Source: Modicisalibacter tunisiensis
Lineage (GTDB): Bacteria > Pseudomonadota > Gammaproteobacteria > Pseudomonadales > Halomonadaceae
Direction: 5' to 3'
Length of the DNA: 64,000 nucleotides
Assembly (NCBI RefSeq): GCF_020148005.1
Contig: NZ_JAGXFD010000001.1
Span: 255,071-319,070 of the forward strand
Both the position numbers and the translations under genes were made by a program. How positions within the stretch are numbered: the stretch's first letter is position 1; each line of letters begins with the position of its first letter. Below the pieces are notes generated by a model, which saw only the letters and a program-made list of their open reading frames with translations, was not told the origin of the DNA and searched no databases. Positions 1 through 8,707 of this stretch are shown here, piece after piece.

Positions 1-465
1 CCCCAGGTCGGTGAGGATGCCCAGCGAGCGCCGATGAGCGTGAAAGCGGAACTGCACCGGCTCGCGCGCATCGTGGGGCACGGTCACCGGGTCGATCTCG
101 AGGCCGGCGATGGCGAAGCGCGCCTGGGGCGTGATCAGGGTGTGTCGCGGCACCTCGCCGAGCCGCCGCGACAGCCAGGTGCCGGCACTGAGATACACCG
201 GCAGGTGGTGACGCCGCGCCAGCGGCCCCACCCCGCGGATATGGTCGCCGTGCTCGTGGGTGACCAGTACCGCCGCGAGCTGGCGCGGATGCAGCCCGAA
301 GCGGGCCAGGCGCTGTTCGGTCTCGCGCAGGCCGAAACCGCAGTCGACCAGCACGTACGTCTCGCCGTCGCTGACCAGGGTCGCATTGCCCTTGCTGCCG
401 CTGCCCAGCGAGGCGAAGCGCAACCGGCGCCCGGCGAGCGGGGCCGGCGTGGTGTCCACCGTCAT
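1..465 (-). CDS. MBL-fold metallohydrolase, partial (C-terminus beyond window start)
   Basis: The first 155 residues of a metallo-beta-lactamase-fold hydrolase are visible; the rest lies outside the window. The frame shows an N-terminal GSGSKGN motif and the metal-binding THEHGDH motif (HxHxDH) about residues 65-71, both typical of the YycJ/WalJ-like hydrolases. The ATG at 465 overlaps the bamC stop (ATGA), so the two genes are translationally coupled. From known family order (dapA-bamC-MBL hydrolase, often followed by purC) this is the expected neighbour. Its substrate is not predictable from sequence; nucleic acid or small phosphoesters are family-level guesses. Confidence 0.85.
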   Translation of the reverse strand, partial: MTVDTTPAPLAGRRLRFASLGSGSKGNATLVSDGETYVLVDCGFGLRETEQRLARFGLHPRQLAAVLVTHEHGDHIRGVGPLARRHHLPVYLSAGTWLSRRLGEVPRHTLITPQARFAIAGLEIDPVTVPHDAREPVQFRFHAHRRSLGILTDLG

Positions 466-1412
466 CAGCGCAGCGTGGCGGCCACGGCGTCGAGCACCTC
501 GCGGGCCTCGCGCTCGCCCATCGTCTTGCCGTCGGCACGGGCGACCTTGACCACGGTGCGGCCGGCGCCGGCATCGCTCAGCGACAGGCGGTAGCGTTGC
601 GGCTGGTCACTGCTGAACCAGTCGAACCAGCCGCCGTCCTCGGCGCTCGAGCGGTAGTCGATCAGCAGTTCGCCGGCGCTGCGGTTCTGGTCGACGAGAC
701 GCCGTCCGTCGCCGGTGAAGTTATTCTCGAGCTGGTACTGCAGCTCCGACCAGGCGCGGTCCTGCGGCAGAGCCAGCACCAACTGCCACTGGCCACCGGC
801 GTTCTGCAGGCGTACCCGCTTCTCCTGGCCGATCTGCTGGGCGGCCAGCGAAACGCCCTGAGTATCGGCGCCGGTGGCATCCAGATAACCCTTGAGCGCG
901 GTCAGGCACTCACCGGCCTCGGACGCCGGGCCGTTGCAACGCACTTCACTGGTGGCCTCGCGCAGCCCCTGGCGCACACTCAGTTCGGCCTGGGGGGTGA
1001 CGATCAGCCCCCGCGAGGCATCCTGGGTGGTGGCCGTCAACCCACGGGTCTGGACGAAGCGCTGCAGCTGCGGCCAGACGCCGCCCGGCGCCGCATTGAC
1101 CAGCAGCCAGCGGTCGTTGCCCGCCTTGCGCAGCTGGACGTAGGGCGCCTCGTCCTCCTCGCCGCCGGCCAGCGGCTGCGGACGCGGCGCCTCGAACTCG
1201 CCGTCGGCGGCGAAGTCGTTGTTGACGTCAGGCACCGGCATGGCGTTCTGGTAGCGTCCCGTGGGCCGACTGTCCGGCAGCTCGAGCGGAGGGGCCATCT
1301 CGGCGGCGCGATACTCGTCGTTGCGGTCGTAGTAGTAGCCGTCACCGCCGCATCCGCTGACGACCACGCCGACGGCAACGACCAGCGGCATCCATTTGAA
1401 GACGGGTTTCAT
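465..1412 (-). CDS. bamC: Outer membrane assembly lipoprotein BamC
   Basis: BamC is an accessory lipoprotein of the BAM complex that inserts beta-barrel proteins into the outer membrane. The 315-residue product begins with a lipoprotein signal peptide ending in the lipobox VSGC (Cys21 would be acylated), followed by a tyrosine- and proline-rich unstructured stretch as in BamC, which binds BamD. Two helix-grip type domains are expected in the remainder; a repeated pattern of W..L...F is seen twice. It lies 34 bases after dapA and overlaps the next gene, so dapA-bamC-MBL hydrolase form one operon. Identification rests on lipobox, length and position after dapA. Confidence 0.85.
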   Translation of the reverse strand: MKPVFKWMPLVVAVGVVVSGCGGDGYYYDRNDEYRAAEMAPPLELPDSRPTGRYQNAMPVPDVNNDFAADGEFEAPRPQPLAGGEEDEAPYVQLRKAGNDRWLLVNAAPGGVWPQLQRFVQTRGLTATTQDASRGLIVTPQAELSVRQGLREATSEVRCNGPASEAGECLTALKGYLDATGADTQGVSLAAQQIGQEKRVRLQNAGGQWQLVLALPQDRAWSELQYQLENNFTGDGRRLVDQNRSAGELLIDYRSSAEDGGWFDWFSSDQPQRYRLSLSDAGAGRTVVKVARADGKTMGEREAREVLDAVAATLR

Positions 1413-1446
1413 GCTTCTACCTTGTTTTGCGTGGGGCCGGGGCGAC

Positions 1447-2331
1447 TCAATCGTCGAGAACGCCGGCGAGTTGCAGCGCCTCGCCCACGGTGGAATGGTA
1501 CTTCTCGGACAGCCAGGTCAGCGGCAGACGAATGCCCTTGTCGGCATACCCCATGCGGTTCAACGACCACTTGACCGGAATGGGATTGGCCTCGACGCCC
1601 AGCGCCGTGTGCAGCGGCATCAGGCGCGTGTTGATCTGGTGGGCCCGCTCGGTATCGCCGGAAACCGCCGCCTCGCACAGCTCGTGCATGGCATGCGGCG
1701 CGACATTGGCGGTCACCGAGATGTCGCCGTGTCCCCCCATCAGCATGAAGTCGCAGGCGGTCGGGTCGTCGCCGGAATACAGCGCGAAGCCGGTGCCCTT
1801 GAGCCGCTCGATCAGTTCCTCGGCGCGCTCCAGGTTGCCGGTGGCGTCCTTGAGGCCGACGATGTTGTCCAGTTCGGCGAGCCGGAAGACGGTCTCGTTG
1901 TAGAGATCCGAGCAGGTGCGCCCCGGCACGTTGTAGAGGATGACCGGCAGGTCGCCGCCTTCGGCAACGGCCTTGAAGTGCTGGTAGAGCCCTTCCTGGG
2001 TGGGCTTGTTGTAGTAGGGGCAGACCGACAGGCAATAGTCGGCACCCACTTCCTTGGCGTAGCGCGCCAGCTCGACGGCTTCGGAGGTGGCGTTGGCACC
2101 GGTGCCGGCGATGACCGGAATGCGGCCGCGAACTTCCTCGACAACGGTGCGAATGACGTCGAAATGCTCGGCGAACGACATGGTGGTGGGCTCGCCGGTG
2201 GTGCCGGCGGCGACGATGGCATCGGTGCCATTGTCGAGATGGAAGCTCACCAGGCGACGCAGCGCCTCCCAATCGATCTCGCCGGACGCTTTCATGGGGG
2301 TCGCCAGCGCGACAATGCTGCCTGTGATCAT
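1447..2331 (-). CDS. dapA: 4-hydroxy-tetrahydrodipicolinate synthase
   Basis: DapA condenses pyruvate with aspartate semialdehyde, the first committed step of lysine and diaminopimelate synthesis, in the cytoplasm. The 294-residue protein has the usual length and the full set of marks: the GTTGE phosphate/substrate loop at 43-47, the NKPTQEG segment at 108-114, Tyr133 of the catalytic relay and the Schiff-base Lys161 in GLKDATGN. Numbering matches the Escherichia coli enzyme. It is the first gene of the dapA-bamC operon and is divergent from bcp across about 220 bases. Confidence 0.97.
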   Translation of the reverse strand: MITGSIVALATPMKASGEIDWEALRRLVSFHLDNGTDAIVAAGTTGEPTTMSFAEHFDVIRTVVEEVRGRIPVIAGTGANATSEAVELARYAKEVGADYCLSVCPYYNKPTQEGLYQHFKAVAEGGDLPVILYNVPGRTCSDLYNETVFRLAELDNIVGLKDATGNLERAEELIERLKGTGFALYSGDDPTACDFMLMGGHGDISVTANVAPHAMHELCEAAVSGDTERAHQINTRLMPLHTALGVEANPIPVKWSLNRMGYADKGIRLPLTWLSEKYHSTVGEALQLAGVLDD

Positions 2332-2554
2332 CCTGCAGTGCTCTCCTGTTGATCGGCCCGTCCGGTAGCGGCTACCGGGCCGGCGAAACCATCGTGATCG
2401 ATACCCGGTCCAGAGGCCAAATGGTACTCAGGCGCTCGAGGCCTGTACAGGTCAAGCGCCACCGGCGTCAATCCACCGAGTGGCGGGGGCTTTACAGCCG
2501 AGCGCGGCTTGCGTGTAATCGCGGAGTCTCGTCCCGCCACCCGAGGAGTCCATC
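2332..2554. promoter_or_regulatory. dapA-bcp divergent intergenic region with hairpin
   Basis: This 223-base gap must hold the promoters of both dapA (leftward) and bcp (rightward). It contains a palindrome, CCGGTAG-CGG-CTACCGG, at 2362-2378, close to the dapA start, which could form a hairpin in the dapA leader. No convincing sigma-70 hexamers were singled out. Confidence 0.35.
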
Positions 2555-3031
2555 ATGAGCGTCAGTCCCGGCCAACCGGTTCCCGATTTCACCGCCCAGG
2601 CCACCAACGACACCACCGTCACCCTCTCCGAGCTGCGCGGCAGGCAGGTGGTGATCTATTTCTATCCCAAGGACCACACCCCCGGCTGCACCACCGAGGG
2701 CGGCGACTTCCGCGATCACAAGGCCGATTTCGACGCCGCCAACACGGTGATCCTCGGCGTCTCCCGCGACGGCCTGCGCGCCCACGAGAACTTCAAGGCC
2801 AAGCAGGGCTTCAATTTCGAGCTGATCGCCGACAAGGACGAGTCGCTGTGCCGCCTGTTCGATGTCATCAAGCTCAAGAAGCTCTACGGCAAGGAACACC
2901 TGGGCATCGAACGCAGTACCTTCCTGATCGACACCGAGGGCAGGCTGGCCCGGGAGTGGCGCAAGGTCAAGGTGCCGGGCCACGTCGCCGATGTGCTCGA
3001 CGCGGCCCGGGAGCTCCACGCTCAGTCCTGA
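2555..3031 (+). CDS. bcp: Peroxiredoxin, Bcp/PrxQ type
   Basis: A thiol peroxidase that reduces hydrogen peroxide and organic hydroperoxides with thioredoxin. The 158-residue protein carries the AhpC/TSA fold signature YFYPKDHTPGCTTEG, with peroxidatic Cys45. The resolving cysteine that E. coli Bcp has five residues later is replaced by Gly50; the only other cysteine is Cys99. It may therefore be a 1-Cys enzyme or use Cys99. The stop overlaps the convergent PerM-type gene by ten bases. A start RBS (GAGGAG) lies at about 2542. Confidence 0.93.
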   Translation: MSVSPGQPVPDFTAQATNDTTVTLSELRGRQVVIYFYPKDHTPGCTTEGGDFRDHKADFDAANTVILGVSRDGLRAHENFKAKQGFNFELIADKDESLCRLFDVIKLKKLYGKEHLGIERSTFLIDTEGRLAREWRKVKVPGHVADVLDAARELHAQS

Positions 3032-4119
3032 AGGTCGACCTGCGGCAACGGCTGGTCCCGCTTCGCCACGCTGCGGGGCCAGGCCTGCACCAGCGCCTTG
3101 AGCAGGGTGGCCAGCGGAATCGCGAAGAACACGCCCCAGAAGCCCCAGATCCCGCCGAAGAACAGTACCGCCAGGATGATCGACACCGGGTGCAGGTTGA
3201 CCGCCTCGGAGAACAGGATCGGCACCAGCACGTTGCCGTCCAGCGCCTGCAGCACGCCGTAGGCGACCACCACGTAGACGAACTGCTCGCCCAGCCCGAA
3301 GTGGAAGCCGGCCACCGCCGCCACCGGCACCGTGGCCACCGCCGCGCCGATATAGGGCACCAGCACGGAAAGCCCGACGATCAGCCCCAGCAGTGCCGAA
3401 TAGGGCAGCCCGAAGAACCAGAAGGTGACGAAGGCGGTGCCGCCGACGATGGCGATCTCGATCGCCTTGCCGCGGATGTAGTTGGCGATCTGGTCGTCCA
3501 TCTCGTACCAGATGCGGGTCATCAGGGTGCGTTTCTGCGGCAGCAGGGAGAGGGTGAAGCGGGTCAGCGACTCGCGATCCTTGAGCAGGAAGAACACCAG
3601 GATCGGCACCAGCACCAGATAGATGATCAGGCTCAGCACGTTGCCTAGCGAGGCCAGCGACAGCGTCAGCGCCCGCTGGCCCAGCTGGGTCGCCTCGCGC
3701 CCGGCGGTAGCCACCCAGCTGTCGATCTGCGCCGGGGTGATGACCGTCGGATAGCGGGTCTGCATGTGCTCGAGCCAGGCCTGGACGCTGGTGAACATGC
3801 GTGGCGTCTCCTGCACCAGGTCCACCAGCTGGTTCCACACCAGCGGCATGACGATCAGCGCCAGGGCCAGCAGCATGCCGAGGAACACCAGGAACACCAC
3901 CAGCACCGACAGCAGCCGCGGCAGGCCGTGACGCTCCAGCCAGCCGACCACGCCCTGCAGCATGAAGGCCAGGATCAGGGCGGTGAAGAACGGCGCCAGC
4001 ATCTTGCCCAGCCAGATCACCGCCGCGAAGCCCAGCACCAGCACCAGCAGCAGGACGATCGCCTCCTCGTCGGAGAAGTAGCGCTCGAACCAGGTCTTGA
4101 AGACGGCCTTCATGGTCAT
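3022..4119 (-). CDS. perM: AI-2E/PerM family permease
   Basis: A 365-residue inner membrane protein of the AI-2E transporter (PerM/YfgO) family. Hydrophobic segments cluster near residues 20-80, 150-180 and 210-340, with the conserved glycine-rich VPYIGAAVA segment and the terminal FFGGIWGFWGVFFAIPLA region that define the family. Substrate is unknown for most members; some are thought to export autoinducer-2 or act in Na+/H+ exchange. Its start overlaps the TusA-like gene (ATGA), so the two are cotranscribed leftward. The position next to bcp and bepA is conserved in enterics and pseudomonads, from recall. Confidence 0.85.
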   Translation of the reverse strand: MTMKAVFKTWFERYFSDEEAIVLLLVLVLGFAAVIWLGKMLAPFFTALILAFMLQGVVGWLERHGLPRLLSVLVVFLVFLGMLLALALIVMPLVWNQLVDLVQETPRMFTSVQAWLEHMQTRYPTVITPAQIDSWVATAGREATQLGQRALTLSLASLGNVLSLIIYLVLVPILVFFLLKDRESLTRFTLSLLPQKRTLMTRIWYEMDDQIANYIRGKAIEIAIVGGTAFVTFWFFGLPYSALLGLIVGLSVLVPYIGAAVATVPVAAVAGFHFGLGEQFVYVVVAYGVLQALDGNVLVPILFSEAVNLHPVSIILAVLFFGGIWGFWGVFFAIPLATLLKALVQAWPRSVAKRDQPLPQVDLQD

Positions 4120-4361
4120 GCCCCGCTACCGCCCTTGCGAATCCAGTAGTGATACTCGTCGCCGTGTGTCTCGCGCGCCAGCAGCTCGTGGGCGCCCTGG
4201 GCGGCGAACGCCTCGAAGTCCCGCCAGGAGCCCGGATCGGTCGCCCTCACGTAAAGCGTCTGGCCGGATGCCAGGCGCGACAGCGCCTGCTTGGCCTTCA
4301 GCAAGGGCAGCGGGCAGCTCAGGCCTCGCGCGTCCAGCTCGTCATTCGGTTGCAGGCCCAT
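4116..4361 (-). CDS. TusA-like sulfur carrier protein
   Basis: An 81-residue cytoplasmic protein of the TusA/SirA family, which carries persulfide sulfur for tRNA thiolation or molybdenum cofactor enzymes. The CPLP signature (CPxP) with its reactive Cys16 follows ELDARGLS, exactly as in the family. Length is normal. It is the first gene of a two-gene operon with the permease, overlapping by four bases. In Pseudomonas aeruginosa the syntenic TusA-like gene (PA1006) affects molybdenum metabolism, so it need not be the tRNA-specific TusA. Confidence 0.88.
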   Translation of the reverse strand: MGLQPNDELDARGLSCPLPLLKAKQALSRLASGQTLYVRATDPGSWRDFEAFAAQGAHELLARETHGDEYHYWIRKGGSGA

Positions 4362-4462
4362 GCCGCCTCCCGTGAGAATGGTCGAAAACGCCTCGATTTA
4401 ACGGCACTTTGTACGGTGAATCAATGTTCGAGCCAGGGTGCCCATCAACGACGAGGAGCGCC

Positions 4463-5911
4463 ATGTTGCGGCTCTTGACGACCACCCTGCTGACGGCCCT
4501 GCTGGCCTCGCCGCTGCCGGCCGCCATGGCCGCGCCCTCCGGCGATGCCGCCCTGCCGACGCTGGGCGACAGCGGCGCCGGGGTCTCCCGCGACGAAGCG
4601 TACCGGCTGGGACGCGCCTGGCTGCGCCAGTTCCGCGCCCAGACCCGGACCTGGCAGGACCCGATCACCCGCACCTACGTGGCCTCGCTGGTCGCCCGCC
4701 TACTGCCCTACAGCCACGTCGGCAACCTTGACTGGACCGTCACCCTGGTGGACAGCCGCCTGCTCAACGCCTTCGCCGTGCCCGGCGGCGTGATCGGCGT
4801 CAACCAGGGACTGTTCGCCTTTGCCGACAGCGAGGACGCCTTCGCCTCGGTGCTCGCCCACGAGCTCGGCCACCTGGGGCAGGACCACTTCGCCCGACGC
4901 AAGGCACGCGCGGAGGAAACCCAGCTGCCGACCCTGGCGGCGATGCTGGCCGGCATGGTGCTGGCCGCCGGCGGCGCCGGCAATGCCGGCATGGCCGCCA
5001 TGGCCGGCTCCCAAGCGGCCTTCATCCAGGACCAGCTGGCCTATTCGCGGCGCTTCGAGCAGGAAGCCGACCGCGTCGGCCTGCAGGCCATGGCCGACGC
5101 CGGCTTCGACCCCCAGGCCATGCCCGCCATGTTTCGCGCCATGCAGCGCCTGACCAGCCTGCAGGGCGGCAACCCGCCGGAGTTCCTGCTCACCCACCCG
5201 GTGACCCAGTCACGGATCAGCGATACCCAGGCTCGCGCCGACCAGCTGCCCAGCCCGCCGGCAACCGACGACGACCCGCGCTACGCGATGATCCGCGCCC
5301 GCGCCCTGCTGGCGCTGTACGCCGACGACCCGGGCCAAGCCATGGCCCGGCTTCGCGAGGGCAAGGCGCCGCCCGACGCGCAGCGCTACCTGAAGGCGCT
5401 GACCGAAGCCGCCGACCACCGGACCACTCAGGCACTCAGGCAACTCGACAGCCTGGCCGAGCAGTGGCCGGACCTGGCGCTGATCCCGGCGACCGCCGCC
5501 GAGGTCGCCCTGGCGGCAGGGGACCTCGCCGCCGCGGCAAGCCGAGCCGATCGCCTGCTGCAGCTGATGCCGGACTACTACCCGGCACAGCTGGTGAAGG
5601 CCCGGATTCAGCTGCAGGACGATCCCGCCGCCGCCTTCGAGCGACTGCGCGACATGAGCCGGCAGTACCCCGAGACCCCCCGGGTCTTCGACCTGCTGGC
5701 GGCGGCGGCGGGACGCAGCGGACATTCGCTGTGGGGCATGCTGGCGCGCGCCGAGGAACTGCAGCTCACCGGCCACATCGACCGGGCGATCAAGCAGCTC
5801 GACATCGCCGAGGAGGACGCCCGCCGGGCCGGCGACTTCGCCATGGCCGGCCGCTTCAAGGCCCGCCGACGGGACTACCTGGATTACCGCAATACCCTGC
5901 AGCAGTTCTAG
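4463..5911 (+). CDS. bepA: M48 periplasmic metalloprotease/chaperone BepA
   Basis: BepA is a periplasmic zinc protease that helps LptD maturation and degrades stalled outer membrane proteins. Starting at the ATG at 4463 (GAGGAG at 4453) gives 482 residues with a clean signal peptide cleaved after about AMA-A23; the in-frame upstream start would spoil this. The zinc motif HELGH is at residues 133-137 and the third-ligand region FEQEADRVG follows some 60 residues later. The C-terminal 200 residues are alanine-rich helices consistent with TPR repeats. Transcribed away from the tusA-like gene. Confidence 0.92.
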   Translation: MLRLLTTTLLTALLASPLPAAMAAPSGDAALPTLGDSGAGVSRDEAYRLGRAWLRQFRAQTRTWQDPITRTYVASLVARLLPYSHVGNLDWTVTLVDSRLLNAFAVPGGVIGVNQGLFAFADSEDAFASVLAHELGHLGQDHFARRKARAEETQLPTLAAMLAGMVLAAGGAGNAGMAAMAGSQAAFIQDQLAYSRRFEQEADRVGLQAMADAGFDPQAMPAMFRAMQRLTSLQGGNPPEFLLTHPVTQSRISDTQARADQLPSPPATDDDPRYAMIRARALLALYADDPGQAMARLREGKAPPDAQRYLKALTEAADHRTTQALRQLDSLAEQWPDLALIPATAAEVALAAGDLAAAASRADRLLQLMPDYYPAQLVKARIQLQDDPAAAFERLRDMSRQYPETPRVFDLLAAAAGRSGHSLWGMLARAEELQLTGHIDRAIKQLDIAEEDARRAGDFAMAGRFKARRRDYLDYRNTLQQF

Positions 5912-5984
5912 CTGTGTAAACCCATCAGGTTGTTCACGGAAAGGCCCCGCCGGCTGACTGGAGGGTAGTAATCCAGGCTGACCG

Positions 5985-6018
5985 GCCTGCCGGAGACGCC
6001 TGCCGGAGACGCCTGCCG
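5985..6018. repeat. 13-bp tandem repeat
   Basis: The unit GCCTGCCGGAGAC occurs at 5985-5997 and 5998-6010, followed by a partial third copy GCCTGCCG at 6011-6018. It lies just downstream of bepA in noncoding DNA. Confidence 0.8.
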
Positions 6019-6048
6019 AAAAGGGGGATTCCCGCCCTGAAGGGAGCT

Positions 6049-6118
6049 TGTGGGAGGGGATTCATCCCCGACAGCGGTGCCTCGGTGGTGCGCTCATCGC
6101 GACTGAAGTCGCTCCCAC
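6049..6118. repeat. Inverted pair of REP-like elements
   Basis: Two related palindromic units face each other in the gap between the convergent genes bepA and nadA. The left unit reads TGTGGGAGGGGATTCATCCC and the right, on the other strand, GTGGGAGCGACTTCAGTCGC. Both start with the GTGGGAG box followed by a short hairpin, the layout of REP/BIME elements of pseudomonads and relatives. The rest of the 5912-6220 gap holds the 13-bp tandem repeat and no gene. Confidence 0.75.
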
Positions 6119-6220
6119 GGCCAGACTGCGGATGAACAACCTACCGAGAGACCAATCTAGCGGCGGGCACGGGAAGCCGTCACGAGCCGGCATCGTAACA
6201 ATACCGGCGCGTGGCTCGGC

Positions 6221-7261
6221 CTAGCGCTGGAAGTTGAGCATGCGCTCCAGCGGCTTGAGGGCGCGCTCGCGCAGCGCAGCGTCGACGAACACCTCTCCGC
6301 TCAGCTCGCGCAGCGAGCCGGCCAGGTTGTCCAGCGCGTTCATCGCCATCCACGGGCAGTGCGCGCAGCTCTTGCAGGTGGCGCCCTTGCCGGCGGTGGG
6401 CGCCTCGAACAGCGTCTTGTCGGGTACCGCCTGCTGCATCTTGAAGAAGATGCCGCGGTCGGTGGCGACGATCAGGCGCTGCTGGGGCAGCTCGCGGGCG
6501 GCGTTGATCAGCTGCGAGGTAGAGCCCACCACGTCGGCGATCTCGACCACCGGGGCCGGCGACTCGGGATGCACCAGCACCGCGGCGTCCGGATGCAGCG
6601 CCTTGAGGTCGGTGATGCCCTTGGCCTTGAACTCGTCGTGGACGATGCAGGCACCGTCCCACAGCAGCATGTCGGCCCCGGTCTTGTCGCGGATATAGCC
6701 GCCCAGGTGCTTGTCGGGAGCCCAGAGGATCTTCTCGCCACGGGCGTGCAGATGCTCGATCACGTCCACCGCGATGGAGGAGGTCACCACCCAGTCGGCC
6801 CGCGCCTTCACCGCCGCCGAGGTGTTGGCGTAGACCACCACGGTACGGTCGGGGTGCTGATCGCAGAAGGCGCTGAATTCATCCGCCGGGCAGCCGATGT
6901 CCAGCGAGCAGGTCGCCTCCAGGGTGGGCATCAGCACCCGCTTCTCGGGCGAGAGGATCTTGGCCGTCTCGCCCATGAAGCGCACCCCGGCGACCACCAG
7001 CGTCGACGCCGGATGCCGGGCACCGAAACGCGCCATCTCCAGCGAGTCGGCGACACAGCCGCCGGTCTCCTCGGCGAGCTGCTGGATGGCGTCATCGGTG
7101 TAGTAATGGGCAACCAGCACGGCATCGCGCTGTTCGAGCAGCTGCTTGATCTCGTCGATGCGCGCCTCGTCCTCGGCGGCGATCCGCGTCGGGCAATAGG
7201 TGCGCGTCAGGTGCTCTCGGACGAGAGCACGGGAAGTCATGGTTGTCATCGTGTCTACCAC
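6221..7261 (-). CDS. nadA: Quinolinate synthase A
   Basis: NadA condenses iminoaspartate with dihydroxyacetone phosphate to quinolinate in de novo NAD synthesis and uses a 4Fe-4S cluster. The 346-residue product has the expected length and conserved stretches: AHYYTDD near 51, [12 protein letters not shown] near 92, and cysteines at 118/124, Cys205 (WDGAC) and the C-x2-C-x2-C group at 296-302, among which the three cluster ligands lie. Several close in-frame methionines (1, 5, 8) leave the exact start open. It is transcribed toward bepA and, from recall, is adjacent to bepA in Pseudomonas as well. Confidence 0.95.
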   Translation of the reverse strand: MVDTMTTMTSRALVREHLTRTYCPTRIAAEDEARIDEIKQLLEQRDAVLVAHYYTDDAIQQLAEETGGCVADSLEMARFGARHPASTLVVAGVRFMGETAKILSPEKRVLMPTLEATCSLDIGCPADEFSAFCDQHPDRTVVVYANTSAAVKARADWVVTSSIAVDVIEHLHARGEKILWAPDKHLGGYIRDKTGADMLLWDGACIVHDEFKAKGITDLKALHPDAAVLVHPESPAPVVEIADVVGSTSQLINAARELPQQRLIVATDRGIFFKMQQAVPDKTLFEAPTAGKGATCKSCAHCPWMAMNALDNLAGSLRELSGEVFVDAALRERALKPLERMLNFQR

Positions 7262-7430
7262 TGCGACAGGCAGGGGCTCCCCCTGCGTTCACCGGAAGCG
7301 CCACGGACGATCCTGCTCGTCCGTCACGCACCTGAAGCGATCATGGTACTGCGCGCCAATCGCGCTGCCCAGTCCTTCTCGCTTCCCGTGAGACACCAAT
7401 CGGCGGCGAACGCTCCCGGAACACGCACAC

Positions 7431-7466
7431 GAAAACGCCCCGGCAGAAGGCTGACGGGGCGTTTTC
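7431..7466 (-). terminator. Hairpin terminator after tRNA-Lys array
   Basis: GAAAACGCCCC (7431-7441) pairs with GGGGCGTTTTC (7456-7466) around a 14-base loop. It lies just past the 3' end of the last tRNA gene on the minus strand, and the T-run in the stem foot fits a Rho-independent terminator usable in either direction. Confidence 0.75.
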
Positions 7467-7475
7467 GGGAAATCC

Positions 7476-7551
7476 TGGTGGGTCGTGTAGGATTCGAACC
7501 TACGACCAATTGGTTAAAAGCCAACTGCTCTACCAACTGAGCTAACGACCC
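7476..7551 (-). tRNA. tRNA-Lys (anticodon TTT), copy 3 of array
   Basis: A 76-nt cloverleaf with the acceptor stem GGGTCGT/ACGACCC, D-arm AGCTCAGTTGGTAGAGC, anticodon loop CTTTTAA giving TTT, T-arm GGTTCGAATCC and an encoded CCA end. It is identical to the other two copies and is the last in the transcript, followed by a hairpin terminator. Confidence 0.97.
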
Positions 7552-7582
7552 GGAGCGCCATGGACGCCAGAATCGGCGGGAG

Positions 7583-7658
7583 TGGTGGGTCGTGTAGGAT
7601 TCGAACCTACGACCAATTGGTTAAAAGCCAACTGCTCTACCAACTGAGCTAACGACCC
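7583..7658 (-). tRNA. tRNA-Lys (anticodon TTT), copy 2 of array
   Basis: Identical in all 76 bases to its two neighbours, including the encoded CCA. The spacers on either side (31 and 42 bases) differ in sequence, so the array is a set of tRNA duplications with diverged spacers. Confidence 0.97.
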
Positions 7659-7700
7659 GCCGCCGGATCGTCGGAACCGCCACCCCGCGTCGGGAGCGGA

Positions 7701-7776
7701 TGGTGGGTCGTGTAGGATTCGAACCTACGACCAATTGGTTAAAAGCCAACTGCTCTACCAACTGAGCTAACGACCC
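7701..7776 (-). tRNA. tRNA-Lys (anticodon TTT), copy 1 of array
   Basis: The first tRNA in the transcript, about 16 bases downstream of the -10 box of a strong promoter. Same 76-base sequence, anticodon TTT and encoded CCA as the other copies. Confidence 0.97.
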
Positions 7777-7792
7777 GTCCGACAGGGCGCAC

Positions 7793-7832
7793 ATAGTACT
7801 TTCCGTGCGCCGAACTGGCAAGCTTTTTCTTT
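7793..7832 (-). promoter_or_regulatory. Sigma-70 promoter of the tRNA-Lys array
   Basis: On the minus strand TTGCCA (7821-7816) and TACTAT (7798-7793) are separated by exactly 17 bases. An A-rich tract (AAAGAAAAAGC) lies just upstream, like an UP element, and a GC-rich discriminator (GTGCGCC) follows the -10, typical of stringently controlled stable-RNA promoters. The dyad GGCGCAC/GTGCGCC overlaps the -10 region. Confidence 0.7.
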
Positions 7833-7846
7833 ATCCGTTTCAGCGC

Positions 7847-8707
7847 TTAACGCGAATGCGGCGCGCCGCGCGGCTTGCGCATCGCCCGCACCGGGCGGCG
7901 CTTGTTCTTGTCGCGGCTCCAGCGGTTCTGCTCCTCAGGCGTCAGGCTCGGCACCTTGCGCGGCTCGAGCCCCGCCATGGCCGACAGATCATCGATTTCC
8001 TCCTGGGTCAGCTCGACCCACTCGCCGGCCTTGGCCCGCTTGTCGAGGAAGATGTTGCCGTAGCGCACGCGCTTGAGACGGCTGACGGTCAGTCCCTGGG
8101 ACTCCCACAGCCGACGCACCTCGCGGTTGCGGCCTTCCATGATCACCACGTGGAACCAGGTGTTGATGCCCTCGCCGCCGAACTCCTGCACGTCGGTGAA
8201 GCGGGCCGGACCGTCCTCGAGCATCACGCCCTCGACCATCGCCACCACGTGCTCGCGCTGCACGTGCCCCATGACCCGCACCGCATACTCGCGCTCGATC
8301 TGCGTCGAGGGGTGCATCAGGCGATTGGCCAGCTCACCGTCGGTGGTGAACAGCAGCAGACCGCTGGTGTTGATGTCCAGACGGCCGATGGCGATCCAGC
8401 GCTCGCCCTTGAGCCGCGGCAGCCGCTCGAAGACGGTACGCCGCCCTTCCGGGTCCTTGCGCGTACACAGTTCGCCCTCGGGCTTGTTGTACATGATCAC
8501 CCGGCGCGGCACTTCGGCATCGGCGCGCAGGTTGACCGGGTTGTCGTCGAGGCTCACGCGGTCGCGGACCTCGATCCGGTCGCCGAGCTTGGCGACCTGG
8601 CCGTTGACCTTGACGCGGCCGTCGCTGATCGCCGTTTCCATCTCGCGGCGCGAGCCCAGCCCGGCGCGCGCCAGGACCTTCTGGAGTTTCTCGGTGTTGC
8701 TGTTCAT
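7847..8707 (-). CDS. rluB: 23S rRNA pseudouridine synthase, RluB type
   Basis: A pseudouridine synthase of the RsuA/RluB/RluE/RluF family; RluB modifies U2605 of 23S rRNA. The 286-residue protein has an N-terminal S4 RNA-binding domain (about residues 5-60, [12 protein letters not shown]) and the catalytic motif [12 protein letters not shown], whose Asp is the nucleophile. The tail is basic, as in RluB. Its ATG overlaps the scpB stop (ATGA), and scpA-scpB-rluB is a widespread operon order, which favours RluB over its paralogues. Confidence 0.93.
   Translation of the reverse strand: MNSNTEKLQKVLARAGLGSRREMETAISDGRVKVNGQVAKLGDRIEVRDRVSLDDNPVNLRADAEVPRRVIMYNKPEGELCTRKDPEGRRTVFERLPRLKGERWIAIGRLDINTSGLLLFTTDGELANRLMHPSTQIEREYAVRVMGHVQREHVVAMVEGVMLEDGPARFTDVQEFGGEGINTWFHVVIMEGRNREVRRLWESQGLTVSRLKRVRYGNIFLDKRAKAGEWVELTQEEIDDLSAMAGLEPRKVPSLTPEEQNRWSRDKNKRRPVRAMRKPRGAPHSR

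Noticed and set aside
7476..7776. The three-fold repeat as a CRISPR array
   Set aside because: The repeated 76-mers are complete tRNA-Lys genes with CCA ends and only two spacers.
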